Shown piece by piece: positions 33,785 through 42,412 of a stretch of 52,839 bases of DNA. The position numbers were made by a program, and so were the translations under genes. The DNA comes from Rubellimicrobium sp. (GTDB lineage Bacteria; Pseudomonadota; Alphaproteobacteria; Rhodobacterales; Rhodobacteraceae). Each line of letters opens with the position of its first letter. Within the stretch, counting starts at the first letter, position 1. The notes under the pieces were generated by a model, which ran no database searches, had not been told where the DNA came from, and worked only from the letters and a program-made list of their open reading frames with translations. Location: positions 1 through 52,839 of the forward strand of contig JADYZU010000014.1 of NCBI GenBank assembly GCA_020852925.1, written 5' to 3'.

Positions 33785-35391
33785 GCGGCGGCCTCCGGCA
33801 GATCGACCCCCGCCGCGCGCAGCGCCTCCCACACCAGGGCATCGCGGCCATAGACATCGCGCCGGAACTCGAGCGTGCCGTCGGCGTCGGTGAAGGCGGT
33901 GCGATAGTCGAGATGGACCGGCACCGGCACTTCGAGGTTCACCCGCGTCTCGGCGCCCGAACGCAGGGTGTCGGCAAAGAATCCCTCGGGGTCCGCGGTC
34001 TGCGCCGCCAGCAGCGCATAGGCAAAGTCGCGCGGATCGTTCAGGCGGATGCAGCCATGGCTGAAGGCGCGCACCTCGCGCTGGAACAGATCGCGCGAGG
34101 GGGTGTCGTGCAGGTAGATGTTCCAGGGGTTCGGGAACATGAACTTCACCACGCCGAGCGCATTGCCGGCCGAAGGCGGCTGCACCATGGCGAAGGGAAA
34201 GGTGCGGCCGCTGTATTGCGAGAAATTCACCGCGCTGCGGTCGACCACGCGGCCGCGGCTGTCCACAAGGCGCAGATGCCCGGCCGCGCCGGGATTGCGC
34301 TGCATCTGCGGCAGGTATTCGTTGACGATGATCGAGCGCGGCACATGCCAGCTCGGGTTCAGGACCATGTATTCCATCTCGTCCGAGAATTCCGGGCTTT
34401 GCCGGTCGGCCGATCCGGCGCCGATCACCGAACGGGTCTCGAAGGTCACGCGGTCGTCGTCGACGATGCGGGCGGTGAAATCGGCGAGGTTCACCCAGAT
34501 GTGGCGGGCGCCGCGGGCATCGCCCAGCCAGCGTTCGCGCTCCATCGCCACGATGACCGACCGCAGCCGGTCCTCGGGGCCGATGTTGATCTCGGCGATG
34601 GTGCCCTGCCCCGCCACGCCATCGGCGGTCAGGCCGTGGCGGGTCTGGAATTCGCGCACCGCCGCCGTGATCGCGCCGTCATAGCCGGAGGTGACCGACG
34701 GCGCGAGATAGCCCATCGCCACCAGCCGGTCGCGCAGCGCCACCACCTGCGCCCCCTCGGCCCCCGGTTCAAGCCGGTCGGCGCGCACGGGCGCGCCCCA
34801 GCCGCCCCGGGCAATCGCCTCCTCGAGGGTAACGCGCGCCGCCATCAGCCGGGCATATTCGGGCGATTGCGGCGCCAGCGCGCGCAGGAAGGCCAGCGGG
34901 TTGTGCGCGGCCTCGAGCCCGGCCAGAAGCGCCGCGTCGTCGATCGGGCGCGGCTCGCGCTTGTTGAGGCTGTAGACCGCGCCGGGATCGAGGATGCCGG
35001 AACGGATGTCATGGGCATAGGCGAGGAACAGCCGGGTCAGTTCCACCTCCATCGCGCCGCGCGCGCCCGCGCCGGTGGCGGCCTGCATCCGCGCCACCAG
35101 CGCCGCGGGATCGAAGGGGGCGGCGGGCAGGCCGTGCAGCCGCGAGTCGGCGAGGACCGTCAGCAGCGCGTTGCGCCGCGCCACGGCGGCGGCATCGCTG
35201 CCGGTCCAGAGCCCGGCGAAATCGCGCCCGCGGTAGAAGGCGGCCAGGGTCTCGCCGCCGGTGGCGGCGGATTCGGCCACGGCAAGGCCGAAGCCCGACA
35301 GTTGCGCCTGCGCCGGCGCCATCGGCAGGGCCAGGGCCAGGGCAAGGGCCCCGGGCAGGATCAGGCGGCGCAAGGAGGGACTGGACGGCAT
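33781..35391 (-). CDS. L,D-transpeptidase (YcbB/LdtD type)
   Basis: Periplasmic enzyme making 3-3 (mDAP-mDAP) peptidoglycan cross-links. The 536-residue protein has a signal peptide ending in PMAPAQAQ and a scaffold domain with a peptidoglycan-binding repeat (YDGAITAAVREFQTRHGLTA near residue 225). The YkuD catalytic domain carries SHGCIRLNDP, where Cys is the nucleophile. FPFAMVQPPSAGNALG matches the capping loop of the YcbB group. First gene of a ldt-lpxD-acp-KAS operon and divergent from a MepK-like gene, as ycbB and ycbK are neighbours in E. coli. Confidence 0.93.
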   Translation of the reverse strand: MPSSPSLRRLILPGALALALALPMAPAQAQLSGFGLAVAESAATGGETLAAFYRGRDFAGLWTGSDAAAVARRNALLTVLADSRLHGLPAAPFDPAALVARMQAATGAGARGAMEVELTRLFLAYAHDIRSGILDPGAVYSLNKREPRPIDDAALLAGLEAAHNPLAFLRALAPQSPEYARLMAARVTLEEAIARGGWGAPVRADRLEPGAEGAQVVALRDRLVAMGYLAPSVTSGYDGAITAAVREFQTRHGLTADGVAGQGTIAEINIGPEDRLRSVIVAMERERWLGDARGARHIWVNLADFTARIVDDDRVTFETRSVIGAGSADRQSPEFSDEMEYMVLNPSWHVPRSIIVNEYLPQMQRNPGAAGHLRLVDSRGRVVDRSAVNFSQYSGRTFPFAMVQPPSAGNALGVVKFMFPNPWNIYLHDTPSRDLFQREVRAFSHGCIRLNDPRDFAYALLAAQTADPEGFFADTLRSGAETRVNLEVPVPVHLDYRTAFTDADGTLEFRRDVYGRDALVWEALRAAGVDLPEAAA

Positions 35392-35626
35392 GACTGGACC
35401 CGGAGCACTGGAATTTCAGGGCGCCGCAGCCGGCTGACCCCGGCGGACGGCCAGCACAGCCTAGCCGCCCGCGCGCGCCTGCGCCACCGCGCCGCAGCCC
35501 GATCACGCGGGCGCGAGTGCAGGAGGGCCACAGGGGGCCCGGGGGGAAGTGCGGGGGGCAGCGCGGGCGGTCTGCGCAGGTTCCCGCCGATCAGCACGAT
35601 CTTAACCCTTATGCCCGATTACGGGG

Positions 35627-35655
35627 TTGGTCGGCGAATCGAGTTGTGCGATAGT
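35627..35655 (+). promoter_or_regulatory. Promoter of the DUF882 gene
   Basis: In the 328-base gap 35392-35719, TTGGTC (35627-35632) and GATAGT (35650-35655) are 17 bases apart, giving a start near 35662. That excludes the upstream ATG at 35627 as a start. The rest of the gap holds GC-rich sequence without further reading frames; no clear promoter for ldt on the other strand is visible. Confidence 0.4.
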
Positions 35656-35719
35656 GACGGAGCATCTGGGGAAGATGAAGAACAACACGCCCTTGAGGAA
35701 CGACCGGGACAGGCCTGAC

Positions 35720-36289
35720 ATGAAACAGCATGACGAAACGGGCATGACCCGTCGTGGTATCCTTGGTGTGTTCGCCGCCCTGACGGTTGTCGCGGCCCCG
35801 ACCTATTCGAATGCCTTCGGCCTCCTGCGCGGGGCGGGCGATATCCGCAAGCTCAAGATGTATTCCGGCCGCACCGGCGAAAGCATCGAGACCGTCTACT
35901 GGATCGACGGCGAATACATCGGCGAAGCGGTGCGCGAGGTCAGCCTGTTCATGCGCGACTGGCGCAACGGCGAGGCCGTGGCCATGGACACCCGCACCAT
36001 GGACATCGTGGCCGCCTCGCACCGGCTGCTCGACGTGGCGGCGCCGTTCACGCTCCTGTCCGGCTACCGTTCGCCCGCGACCAATTCCATGCTGGCCTCG
36101 CAGTCGTCGGGGGTGGCGCGCAACTCGCTGCACATGCGCGGCCAGGCCGCCGACCTGCGGCTCGACGGGCGCTCGGTCAACCAGATCGCCCGGGCCGCGG
36201 CCTCGTGCCAGGCGGGCGGCGTCGGGCGCTATTCGGGATCAAACTTCGTGCATATGGACTGCGGCGCGGTCCGCTCCTGGGGCAGTTGA
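35720..36289 (+). CDS. DUF882 / MepK-like murein endopeptidase (M15 family)
   Basis: Tat-exported protein (TRRGILGVFAALTVVAAPTY) of 189 residues from ATG 35720. The M15-type domain shows LLSGYRSPATNSML, NSLHMRGQAADLRLDG and VHMDCG, containing the His/Asp/His zinc ligands expected of DD/DL-carboxypeptidase-like enzymes. The E. coli homologue YcbK/MepK cleaves 3-3 cross-links, the bonds made by the divergent L,D-transpeptidase. An alternative ATG at 35675 would add 15 residues before the Tat motif. Enzyme class confident; specificity inferred. Confidence 0.9.
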   Translation: MKQHDETGMTRRGILGVFAALTVVAAPTYSNAFGLLRGAGDIRKLKMYSGRTGESIETVYWIDGEYIGEAVREVSLFMRDWRNGEAVAMDTRTMDIVAASHRLLDVAAPFTLLSGYRSPATNSMLASQSSGVARNSLHMRGQAADLRLDGRSVNQIARAAASCQAGGVGRYSGSNFVHMDCGAVRSWGS

Positions 36290-36313
36290 GGGCGGTCTTG
36301 GGCCGGCCGGGCC

Positions 36314-36378
36314 GGGGGGCGCTGCCCCCCGTCGCCCTCGCGGGCGACTCCCCCCGGGATATTTGAAGACAGATGAAG
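36314..36378 (-). repeat. Dispersed 3'-end element, copy C (best-formed copy)
   Basis: Minus-strand order: core CTTCATCTGTCTTC, AAATATCCC and G run (36350-36378). Then comes a 7-bp stem GTCGCCC/GGGCGAC with GCGA loop (36331-36348), then GGGGGG-CAGCG-CCCCCC (36314-36330). It is 55 bases downstream of the ratA-like stop. All three blocks align with copies A and D, and stem 1 keeps pairing with different bases. Confidence 0.85.
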
Positions 36379-36380
36379 GG

Positions 36381-36405
36381 GGCGCCGCGGCCGGGGCGCC
36401 TTTTT
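36381..36405 (+). terminator. Rho-independent terminator after DUF882 gene
   Basis: GGCGCC (36381-36386) pairs with GGCGCC (36395-36400) around an 8-base GC-rich loop, followed by TTTTT. It would end plus-strand transcription coming from the DUF882 gene after crossing the repeat element. Confidence 0.65.
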
Positions 36406-36433
36406 GCATGCGCGCGGGGCGCGCGCGCGCGCG

Positions 36434-36877
36434 TCAGCCGTAGAGGGCGCGGGCGCGGGATTCGAAGGCGCGCACGATCCGGGTCATGGCCTCGTTGAAG
36501 AAGAGGCCGGCCGCCCCCTGAAGCAGGCGGTTGCGGAATTCGAAATCGACCGCGAACGAGACGGTGCAGCCCCCGGGGTGGTCGGCAAAGCTCCAGCGGC
36601 TGTGCAGGTGGTGGAAGGGGCCGTCGATATAGTCGGTGTCGATGCGCAGATCCGCCGGCCAGAGCGTGACGCGGCTGCCGAACCTTTCGCGGAAGACCTT
36701 GAACGAGACCACGAGATCCGCCAGCATCTCCTGATGGTCGCCCCTGTCGGTGACAGAGCGCACCCGCGCCGCGACCGTCCAGGGCAGGAACTGCGGATAG
36801 GAGGCCACGTCGGCGACGAGGTCATACATCTGCTGCGCGCTCCAGGGCAGCGTGCGGGTTTCGGAATGTCCGGGCAT
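36434..36877 (-). CDS. Coq10/RatA-family START-like protein
   Basis: SRPBCC-fold protein of 147 residues. It shows the family layout: [21 protein letters not shown] at the N-terminus, a central sheet region ([20 protein letters not shown]), [20 protein letters not shown] and a long C-terminal helix. Homologues bind ubiquinone (Coq10) or were proposed as the RatA ribosome-association toxin. In alphaproteobacteria the quinone-chaperone role is more likely. The ATG at 36877 follows GAGGGGCC and is the only start giving normal length. Confidence 0.88.
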   Translation of the reverse strand: MPGHSETRTLPWSAQQMYDLVADVASYPQFLPWTVAARVRSVTDRGDHQEMLADLVVSFKVFRERFGSRVTLWPADLRIDTDYIDGPFHHLHSRWSFADHPGGCTVSFAVDFEFRNRLLQGAAGLFFNEAMTRIVRAFESRARALYG

Positions 36878-37038
36878 GGCCCCTCGGTGTTGTCCGGGCC
36901 CCATGTCGCGCCGATCCGGCCCGAGATCAAGGGCGCAATCGGCCGGAGCCCCTTGCCGGGGGGGGCGGGCGCGGGGCATCCTCGGGGCCATGGGCCTGCC
37001 ATGCGGGGGGGCCTTGCCACCATCCTTTCGGGGGAACC

Positions 37039-37575
37039 ATGACCGACCGGCCCTATGTCATCGACCAGCTCATCTCGGCCAAGGCGATCGCCGCGCGGAT
37101 CGAGGAACTGGCGCGCGCGATCGAGAGCGAATTCGCCGGCACCGACAAGCTGGTGGTGGTCGGGCTGTTGCGGGGGTCGTTCATCTTCATCGCCGATCTG
37201 GTGCGCGAGCTGGGCCTGCCGGTCGAGGTCGATTTCATCGAGGCCTCGTCCTATGGCGACGCCATGGAATCGAGCCGCGAGGTGCGCATCCTCAAGGATC
37301 TGCGCTCGGGGATCGGGGGGCGCGATGTGCTGCTGGTCGAGGATATCGTCGATACCGGGCACACGCTGGCGAAGGTGACGGAATATCTGGGCACGCGCGG
37401 GCCGCGGCGGCTGCGCACCATCGCGCTTCTGGACAAGCCCTCGCGCCGCGAGGTCGCGTTCGCGGCCGACTGGATCGGGTTCTCGATCCCCGATGCCTTT
37501 GTCGTGGGCTACGGGATCGACTTTGCGCAGCGCGACCGCAACCTGCCGCATATCGGCACGGTGCGGTTCCTCTAG
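37039..37575 (+). CDS. hpt: Hypoxanthine phosphoribosyltransferase
   Basis: Purine salvage: converts hypoxanthine (and guanine) with PRPP to IMP/GMP. The 178-residue product has [12 protein letters not shown] near the N-terminus, the PRPP loop [14 protein letters not shown] near residue 100, and the C-terminal [13 protein letters not shown] block. The ribosome site GGGGGAACC precedes the ATG. It is convergent with the LysR gene (9-base gap). Confidence 0.95.
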   Translation: MTDRPYVIDQLISAKAIAARIEELARAIESEFAGTDKLVVVGLLRGSFIFIADLVRELGLPVEVDFIEASSYGDAMESSREVRILKDLRSGIGGRDVLLVEDIVDTGHTLAKVTEYLGTRGPRRLRTIALLDKPSRREVAFAADWIGFSIPDAFVVGYGIDFAQRDRNLPHIGTVRFL

Positions 37576-37584
37576 GCGCCCGGG

Positions 37585-38487
37585 TCAGGCCGGCGGATCC
37601 GCCCCGCGCAGAAGCGGCGCGCGCCGGCCCAGTTCGGCGACCAGACGCCGCCTCAGAAGGCGCAGGCGCGGCGAATCCGCCAGATCGCGGTGGGCCGCGA
37701 CCCAGATCGGCACGCGCAGCCCCGGCAGGGCCGGGCCGATGCGGCGCAGGCGGGTGTCGCCCTCGCCCAGCGGGCAGGGCAGGACCGCGCGGCCCAGCCC
37801 GGCGGCGGCCATCTCGCGCAGGACCACGAAGCTGTCGGCGCCGGCGGCGCATTCGTCCGGGGGGTCGCCCACCGCGGCGGCCGCATTCGTGCGCGCGAGC
37901 GTCCCGCGCAGCCCGAGCCAGCCGCCCGGATCGCCCCCGGCCGCGCCATAGACGGCAAAGCCGAGCTCTCCGGCCTGTTCCCCGATCAGGTCGTCGGGCA
38001 GGCGCGGGGCCGGGCGCACCGCGATGTCGGCGCCCAGCCGGGCCAGATCGACATGGGCATTCGTGCTGACAAGGTCGATGCGCAGGCCGCGCGCGCTGCC
38101 CATGATCGCGGCCATGACGGCGGGCAGCACCGCGACGCAGAGCGAATCGGTCGAGGTGACGCGCACGGTGCCGGTCAGTTGCGCCTCGGCGCCGCGGGCA
38201 AGGCGTTCGACCGTCTCGAAGGCGAGGGCGGCCTCGCGCGCGGCCTCGCTCAGGCGCAGACGGTCGGGGGCGATGGCATAGCCGGCCGGTCCGCGGTCGA
38301 ACAGGCGCGCGCCGATCGCCGTTTCGAAGGCGGCGATGCGGCGCAGGACCGTGGCATGGTTCACCCCGAGCGCGCGCGCGGCGGCGCTGACCGATCCGCT
38401 GTCCGCCACGGCAAGGACATGGCGCAGATCGCCCCAGTCGGCCCGCAGCGGGAGGGCGGCGGAGTTGTGCGGAAATGATGAGGGCAT
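37585..38487 (-). CDS. LysR-family transcriptional regulator
   Basis: 300-residue regulator. The N-terminal winged helix-turn-helix reads LRHVLAVADSGSVSAAARAL, GVNHATVLRRIAAFE, GARLFDRGPAGY. A co-inducer domain follows from about residue 95 (TGTVRVTSTDSLCVAVLPAV). ATG 38487 is chosen because the HTH then starts near residue 20, as usual; the open frame continues far upstream through cytochrome c' in antisense and is not real. It is divergent from the cytochrome c' gene with 81 bp between starts, so autoregulation and control of the cytochrome genes is likely. Confidence 0.9.
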   Translation of the reverse strand: MPSSFPHNSAALPLRADWGDLRHVLAVADSGSVSAAARALGVNHATVLRRIAAFETAIGARLFDRGPAGYAIAPDRLRLSEAAREAALAFETVERLARGAEAQLTGTVRVTSTDSLCVAVLPAVMAAIMGSARGLRIDLVSTNAHVDLARLGADIAVRPAPRLPDDLIGEQAGELGFAVYGAAGGDPGGWLGLRGTLARTNAAAAVGDPPDECAAGADSFVVLREMAAAGLGRAVLPCPLGEGDTRLRRIGPALPGLRVPIWVAAHRDLADSPRLRLLRRRLVAELGRRAPLLRGADPPA

Positions 38488-38568
38488 CTGCGGAATTCGC
38501 CAATGGATGTGCGCAATGGACAGGGTAATCCTGCGGAGGTTCGCGTGCAACCTCCCGGAGACCAGTCC

Positions 38569-39066
38569 ATGTTCCGTCCTTCGCCTTCCGTCCTCGCACC
38601 GGCTGCGGCCGTTCTGGCGCTGACCCTTGCCACCATCGCGCCAGCCCAGTCTGTAGCCCAGTCTTCCGATGGCACCGCCGGGCCCCCCGCCGCGCTGCGG
38701 GCGCGTCAGGCGCATATGGGCCTTTACCAGTTCAACCTGATGACGCTTGGCGCGATGGCGCAGGGGCAGATCGCCTATGATGCCGCTGCGGCCACGGCGG
38801 CCGCGTCCAATCTGGTGGCGCTGAGCGGGATGCAGACCGCTGCCTACTGGCAGCCTGGCACCGCCGCCGGCGAGGTCGAGGGCAGCCGAGCCCTGCCCGC
38901 CTTGTGGGAGAACATCGCCGATGCCGCGGCCCGGGGGCAGGCGCTGCACGAGGCGGCGCTGGGAATGGCCGAGGTGGCGGGAGCCGGGCTCGAGGCGTTG
39001 CAGGGGGCGATGGGCCCGCTGGGGCAGGCGTGCAGCGGCTGCCATCAGGCCTATCGCGCACCCTGA
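38569..39066 (+). CDS. Cytochrome c'
   Basis: Periplasmic four-helix-bundle haem protein of 165 residues. It has a signal peptide (VLALTLATIAPAQSVAQ), a helix A region LRARQAHMGLYQFNLMTLGA, and the haem site at the extreme C-terminus, CSGCHQAYR. Cytochromes c' bind NO and CO at a five-coordinate haem and protect against nitrosative stress in photosynthetic and denitrifying Rhodobacteraceae. The start ATG 38569 follows CCGGAGACCAGTCC. It lies 63 bases upstream of a diheme cytochrome c on the same strand. Confidence 0.92.
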   Translation: MFRPSPSVLAPAAAVLALTLATIAPAQSVAQSSDGTAGPPAALRARQAHMGLYQFNLMTLGAMAQGQIAYDAAAATAAASNLVALSGMQTAAYWQPGTAAGEVEGSRALPALWENIADAAARGQALHEAALGMAEVAGAGLEALQGAMGPLGQACSGCHQAYRAP

Positions 39067-39129
39067 GCCCGCTCTCTGCAATCCGCGCTCCGCCATCCCC
39101 AGCCCTCAGTCCGAGTCCCGACCCTGGCC

Positions 39130-40032
39130 ATGACCCGCCCGACCCCTCTGCGCGCCGCTGTTGCGGTCATGGTTGCGGTTGCGGCCGGGGCCGGGTGGGG
39201 GCTGACTGCGCCGGAGCGCCTGCCGCGCGATTTCCTCTCCGGCCTGTCCGGCGACGCCGGGCGCGGGGCGCTGGTGTTTGCCGCGGCCGGCTGTGCCGGC
39301 TGCCACCGCGCGCCGGGGGGCGGCGCGCGGACGCTGCTGGCGGGCGGGCAGCGGTTCGTCACCGATTTCGGCACCTTCGTTGCGCCCAACATCTCGAGCG
39401 ATCCCGAGGCGGGCATCGGCGGCTGGAGCGATTCCGATCTGGCCGATGCGGTGATGCGGGGGGTTTCGCCCGAGGGCGAGCATTACTACCCCGCCTTTCC
39501 CTGGACGAGTTATCGCGCCCTGACGGCGCAGGACATGGCCGATCTCATCGCCCATCTGCGCACCCTGCCCGCCGATCCCACGGCAAGCGCGCCCCATGAA
39601 GTGGGGTTTCCCCTGTCGATCCGGCGCGGCATCGGCCTGTGGAAGCGGCTGTTCCTGCGCGAGGGCTGGGTTCTGGCCGAGGCCGCCACGCCCGAGATCG
39701 CGCGCGGGCGCTATCTGGTCGAGGGGCCGGGGCATTGCGCCGAATGCCACACGCCGCGCAATGTCCTTGGCGGGCCCGAGCGTGACCGCTGGCTTGCCGG
39801 CGGGCCGAACCCTGAGGGCGAGGGGCGGATTCCCGGCCTGACCCCCGCCACCCTCGACTGGAGCGCGGCGCAGGTTGCCGAATACCTCCGGTCGGGTTTC
39901 ACCCCCGATTTCGACAGCGCCGGCGGCGCCATGGCCGAAGTGGTGGCCAATACCGCGCTGCTGCCCGATGCGGACCGCGCCGCGATCGCGGCCTATCTGG
40001 GCGCCCTGCCCCCGGTTGCCCCCGCCCCGTGA
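39130..40032 (+). CDS. Diheme cytochrome c
   Basis: 300-residue protein with an N-terminal membrane anchor or signal (AAVAVMVAVAAGAGWGL) and two class I c-type haem domains: CAGCH near residue 55 and CAECH near residue 205. There are likely Met ligands and PTS-like WTSYRALTAQDM / AAIAAYLGAL helices. Similar diheme proteins pass electrons from alcohol or aldehyde dehydrogenases or from cytochrome b561-type partners. No such dehydrogenase is adjacent, so its partner may be the neighbouring cytochrome c'. The ribosome site is weak. Confidence 0.9.
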   Translation: MTRPTPLRAAVAVMVAVAAGAGWGLTAPERLPRDFLSGLSGDAGRGALVFAAAGCAGCHRAPGGGARTLLAGGQRFVTDFGTFVAPNISSDPEAGIGGWSDSDLADAVMRGVSPEGEHYYPAFPWTSYRALTAQDMADLIAHLRTLPADPTASAPHEVGFPLSIRRGIGLWKRLFLREGWVLAEAATPEIARGRYLVEGPGHCAECHTPRNVLGGPERDRWLAGGPNPEGEGRIPGLTPATLDWSAAQVAEYLRSGFTPDFDSAGGAMAEVVANTALLPDADRAAIAAYLGALPPVAPAP

Positions 40033-40154
40033 GACGGCGTCGTGAGCCGGCGCGACCGGGCTGTCTTAAGGGGATGTTGACTCGCACGGCCTTGCGCAGG
40101 CAGCATCGGACCGACTGCACTATCTGTCTGCCCCTCAGCCTGACGGAGACCGCA

Positions 40155-41273
40155 ATGCCCCATCCAGTCCGCGATGCCCCGTTCCTGGCCGTCATGGCCC
40201 TTGCCTGCTTGGCCGGCGCTGCCGGGGCCGATCCTCGCCTGTCCGAGACCGCCGCGCCGGTCACCGTGCTGGGCAGTGACGAGCTGATGGCCGGGCGGTC
40301 GGTCGGGCTTGACCGGCTTCAGCGGCTGCTCGACTTTCAGGAACTGGTGTTCCCCGGCGCCCCGGGCACGGATGCGCGCCCCGGACCGGCGATCCGGGGA
40401 CTGGCTTCTGTGGACTGGCCGGTGCGGCCCGAGGGATCGAACGCGGTGGCGACCCTCTCGGTCGCGGCCATCGACCGCATCGACGTGCTGGCGGGCGGCG
40501 GGATCGGCTATGATCTCGGACTGCGGTTCCGCCATGACGGCAACGGCGAGGATTTCTCGATTGCGGGCGGCCTGTTCTACGAACCGCGGCCGGACTGGCG
40601 CATCGTGCTTGGCGCGCCGCGGCCGGTGACGGAAATCCTGAACGGGCGCCCGTTCGGCACCGCCGGGGCCGTCCTCGACCTGAGCCGGTTCGGCATCTAC
40701 CGCTCGCCCATCGGCACGATCATGGACCAGCAGGCTCCCTTCAGCGTGCCCGGCGCCGCGATCTGGAACTTTCGCCCGCGCGCCACCTTCGCGGCAAGCT
40801 GGCATCACAACCTCGATTGGGGCGAGGATTACTGGAGCATCGGCGCCGAATATTTCCCGCGCGACCGACTGCGCCTCTCGGTCGGGGCCGAGGGCGGCGA
40901 CGGCCTTGACACGCTGCTGCGGGCGGGGATCGGCGGGATTTCGGCCTCGGGGAAATTCGACTACCGCTTTGACGCCTATCACCTGACCAGCGACATGGGG
41001 AACGGCTGGGGCGCCTATGCCGAGGCCGGCTACCGGGTGGTTCCGCGGTTGCGCCTGGGCGTGGCGGGCAGCCACGAGGACAACGGCGGCACCCTGGGCA
41101 GCGCCGCCGGGATATTCGCGGAATATGACGTGTTCGGGACCGGCGGCAGCCTGCCGGGCGCGGGCGCGGAGGCCAGCACGCGCGAGGGCATGGGGCTGAG
41201 CCTGCGGCTGAGCGCGGCGCAGGACGACGCGGGCCGGTCGAACTTCATCATCGGCGCCAGCCTGGCCTTCTGA
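40155..41273 (+). CDS. Small outer-membrane beta-barrel with TonB-plug-like N-terminus
   Basis: 372-residue exported protein starting at ATG 40155 after GGAGACCGCA. The signal peptide (FLAVMALACLAGAAGA) is followed by LSETAAPVTVLGSDELM, then LQRLLDFQEL, AIRGLASVDW and AAIDRIDVLAGGGIGYD. This order resembles the TonB box and plug domain of TonB-dependent receptors. The rest alternates hydrophobic and polar residues (YWSIGAEYFPRDRLRLSVGA) and ends FIIGASLAF with a terminal Phe, as in outer-membrane barrels. At about 260 residues the barrel is far too short for 22 strands. Exact family not recognised. Confidence 0.65.
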   Translation: MPHPVRDAPFLAVMALACLAGAAGADPRLSETAAPVTVLGSDELMAGRSVGLDRLQRLLDFQELVFPGAPGTDARPGPAIRGLASVDWPVRPEGSNAVATLSVAAIDRIDVLAGGGIGYDLGLRFRHDGNGEDFSIAGGLFYEPRPDWRIVLGAPRPVTEILNGRPFGTAGAVLDLSRFGIYRSPIGTIMDQQAPFSVPGAAIWNFRPRATFAASWHHNLDWGEDYWSIGAEYFPRDRLRLSVGAEGGDGLDTLLRAGIGGISASGKFDYRFDAYHLTSDMGNGWGAYAEAGYRVVPRLRLGVAGSHEDNGGTLGSAAGIFAEYDVFGTGGSLPGAGAEASTREGMGLSLRLSAAQDDAGRSNFIIGASLAF

Positions 41274-41310
41274 CGCACACGCGCCCCCGACCCGTCAGAC
41301 CGGATCCCCG

Positions 41311-42282
41311 TCAGACCGGATCGGGGCCTGAAACGGGGCCTGACAGGCGTTCGGTGCGGGCCGCGCGCAGGCGGGTGAAATCGTCGCCCGCGTGGTAGGA
41401 CGACCGCGTGAGCGGCGAGGCCGAGACCATGAGGAACCCCTTGGCGCGCGCCGCCGCCTCGTAATCGGTGAATTCCTCGGGCGTGACGAAGCGGGCGATG
41501 GCGTGATGCTTGGGCGTCGGCTGAAGATACTGGCCGATGGTGATGAAATCGACATCGGCCATGCGCATGTCGTCCATCACCTGCATGACGCCCTGCCGGT
41601 CCTCGCCCAGGCCGACCATGATCCCCGATTTCGTGAACATCGACGGGTCGATTTCCTTCACCCGTTGCAGGATCCGCAGGCTGTGGAAATAGCGCGCGCC
41701 GGGGCGCACCTCGGGATAGAGGCCGGGGACGGTCTCGAGGTTGTGGTTGAAGACATCGGGCCGCGCCGCGACCACGGTTTCAAGGGCCGAGGGCGGGCAG
41801 CGCAGGAAATCGGGGGTCAGCACCTCGATCGTGGTGCCGGGCGCCTGCCGGCGGATCGCGCGGATGGTCATGGCGAAATGTTCGGCCCCGCCATCCTCGA
41901 GATCGTCGCGGTCGACCGAGGTGACCACGACATGCTTCAGCCCCAGCGTCCGCACCGCATGGGCGACGCGGCCCGGCTCGAACTGGTCGAGGGGGCGCGG
42001 CCGGCCGGTGGCGATGTTGCAGAAGGTGCAGCCGCGCGTGCAGATGTCGCCCATGATCATCATGGTGGCGTGACCCACGCTCCAGCATTCGCCGACATTG
42101 GGACAGCCGGCCTCTTCGCAGACCGTGTGCAGGCCGTTGTCGCGCAAGGTGTTGCGCGTGGCCTTGTAGCCCTCCGACGTGGGCGCCTTCACCCGGATCC
42201 AGCCGGGTTTCTTCGGCTGGGGATTGTCGGGGCGATGCGCCTTTTCGGGGTGGCGCTGGTCGGGGATCTTCAGGTCGCGCAT
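41311..42282 (-). CDS. lipA: Lipoyl synthase
   Basis: Radical SAM enzyme inserting two sulfurs into octanoyl-lipoyl domains. The 323-residue product has the auxiliary cluster motif [12 protein letters not shown] and the SAM cluster motif [11 protein letters not shown]. It also has [19 protein letters not shown] and the C-terminal [13 protein letters not shown] containing the RSSY serine ligand. The ATG at 42282 after AGAGGCC is chosen; the open frame to 42738 enters the carboxypeptidase gene. The last residues ([11 protein letters not shown]) are encoded by short direct repeats that continue past the stop (41295-41340). Confidence 0.97.
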   Translation of the reverse strand: MRDLKIPDQRHPEKAHRPDNPQPKKPGWIRVKAPTSEGYKATRNTLRDNGLHTVCEEAGCPNVGECWSVGHATMMIMGDICTRGCTFCNIATGRPRPLDQFEPGRVAHAVRTLGLKHVVVTSVDRDDLEDGGAEHFAMTIRAIRRQAPGTTIEVLTPDFLRCPPSALETVVAARPDVFNHNLETVPGLYPEVRPGARYFHSLRILQRVKEIDPSMFTKSGIMVGLGEDRQGVMQVMDDMRMADVDFITIGQYLQPTPKHHAIARFVTPEEFTDYEAAARAKGFLMVSASPLTRSSYHAGDDFTRLRAARTERLSGPVSGPDPV

Positions 42283-42412
42283 GGGCCGGCCTCTGGCAGT
42301 TTCCCCTGACGGGGCATGTGCGGCAGGAGTAGTCCCATTGCGCCCGCAAGGCAATGGAGCGCGCCCGGCCCGCCCGGCAGGCGGGCGGTGCGTGCCGCCC
42401 TGCCGCCACGGG

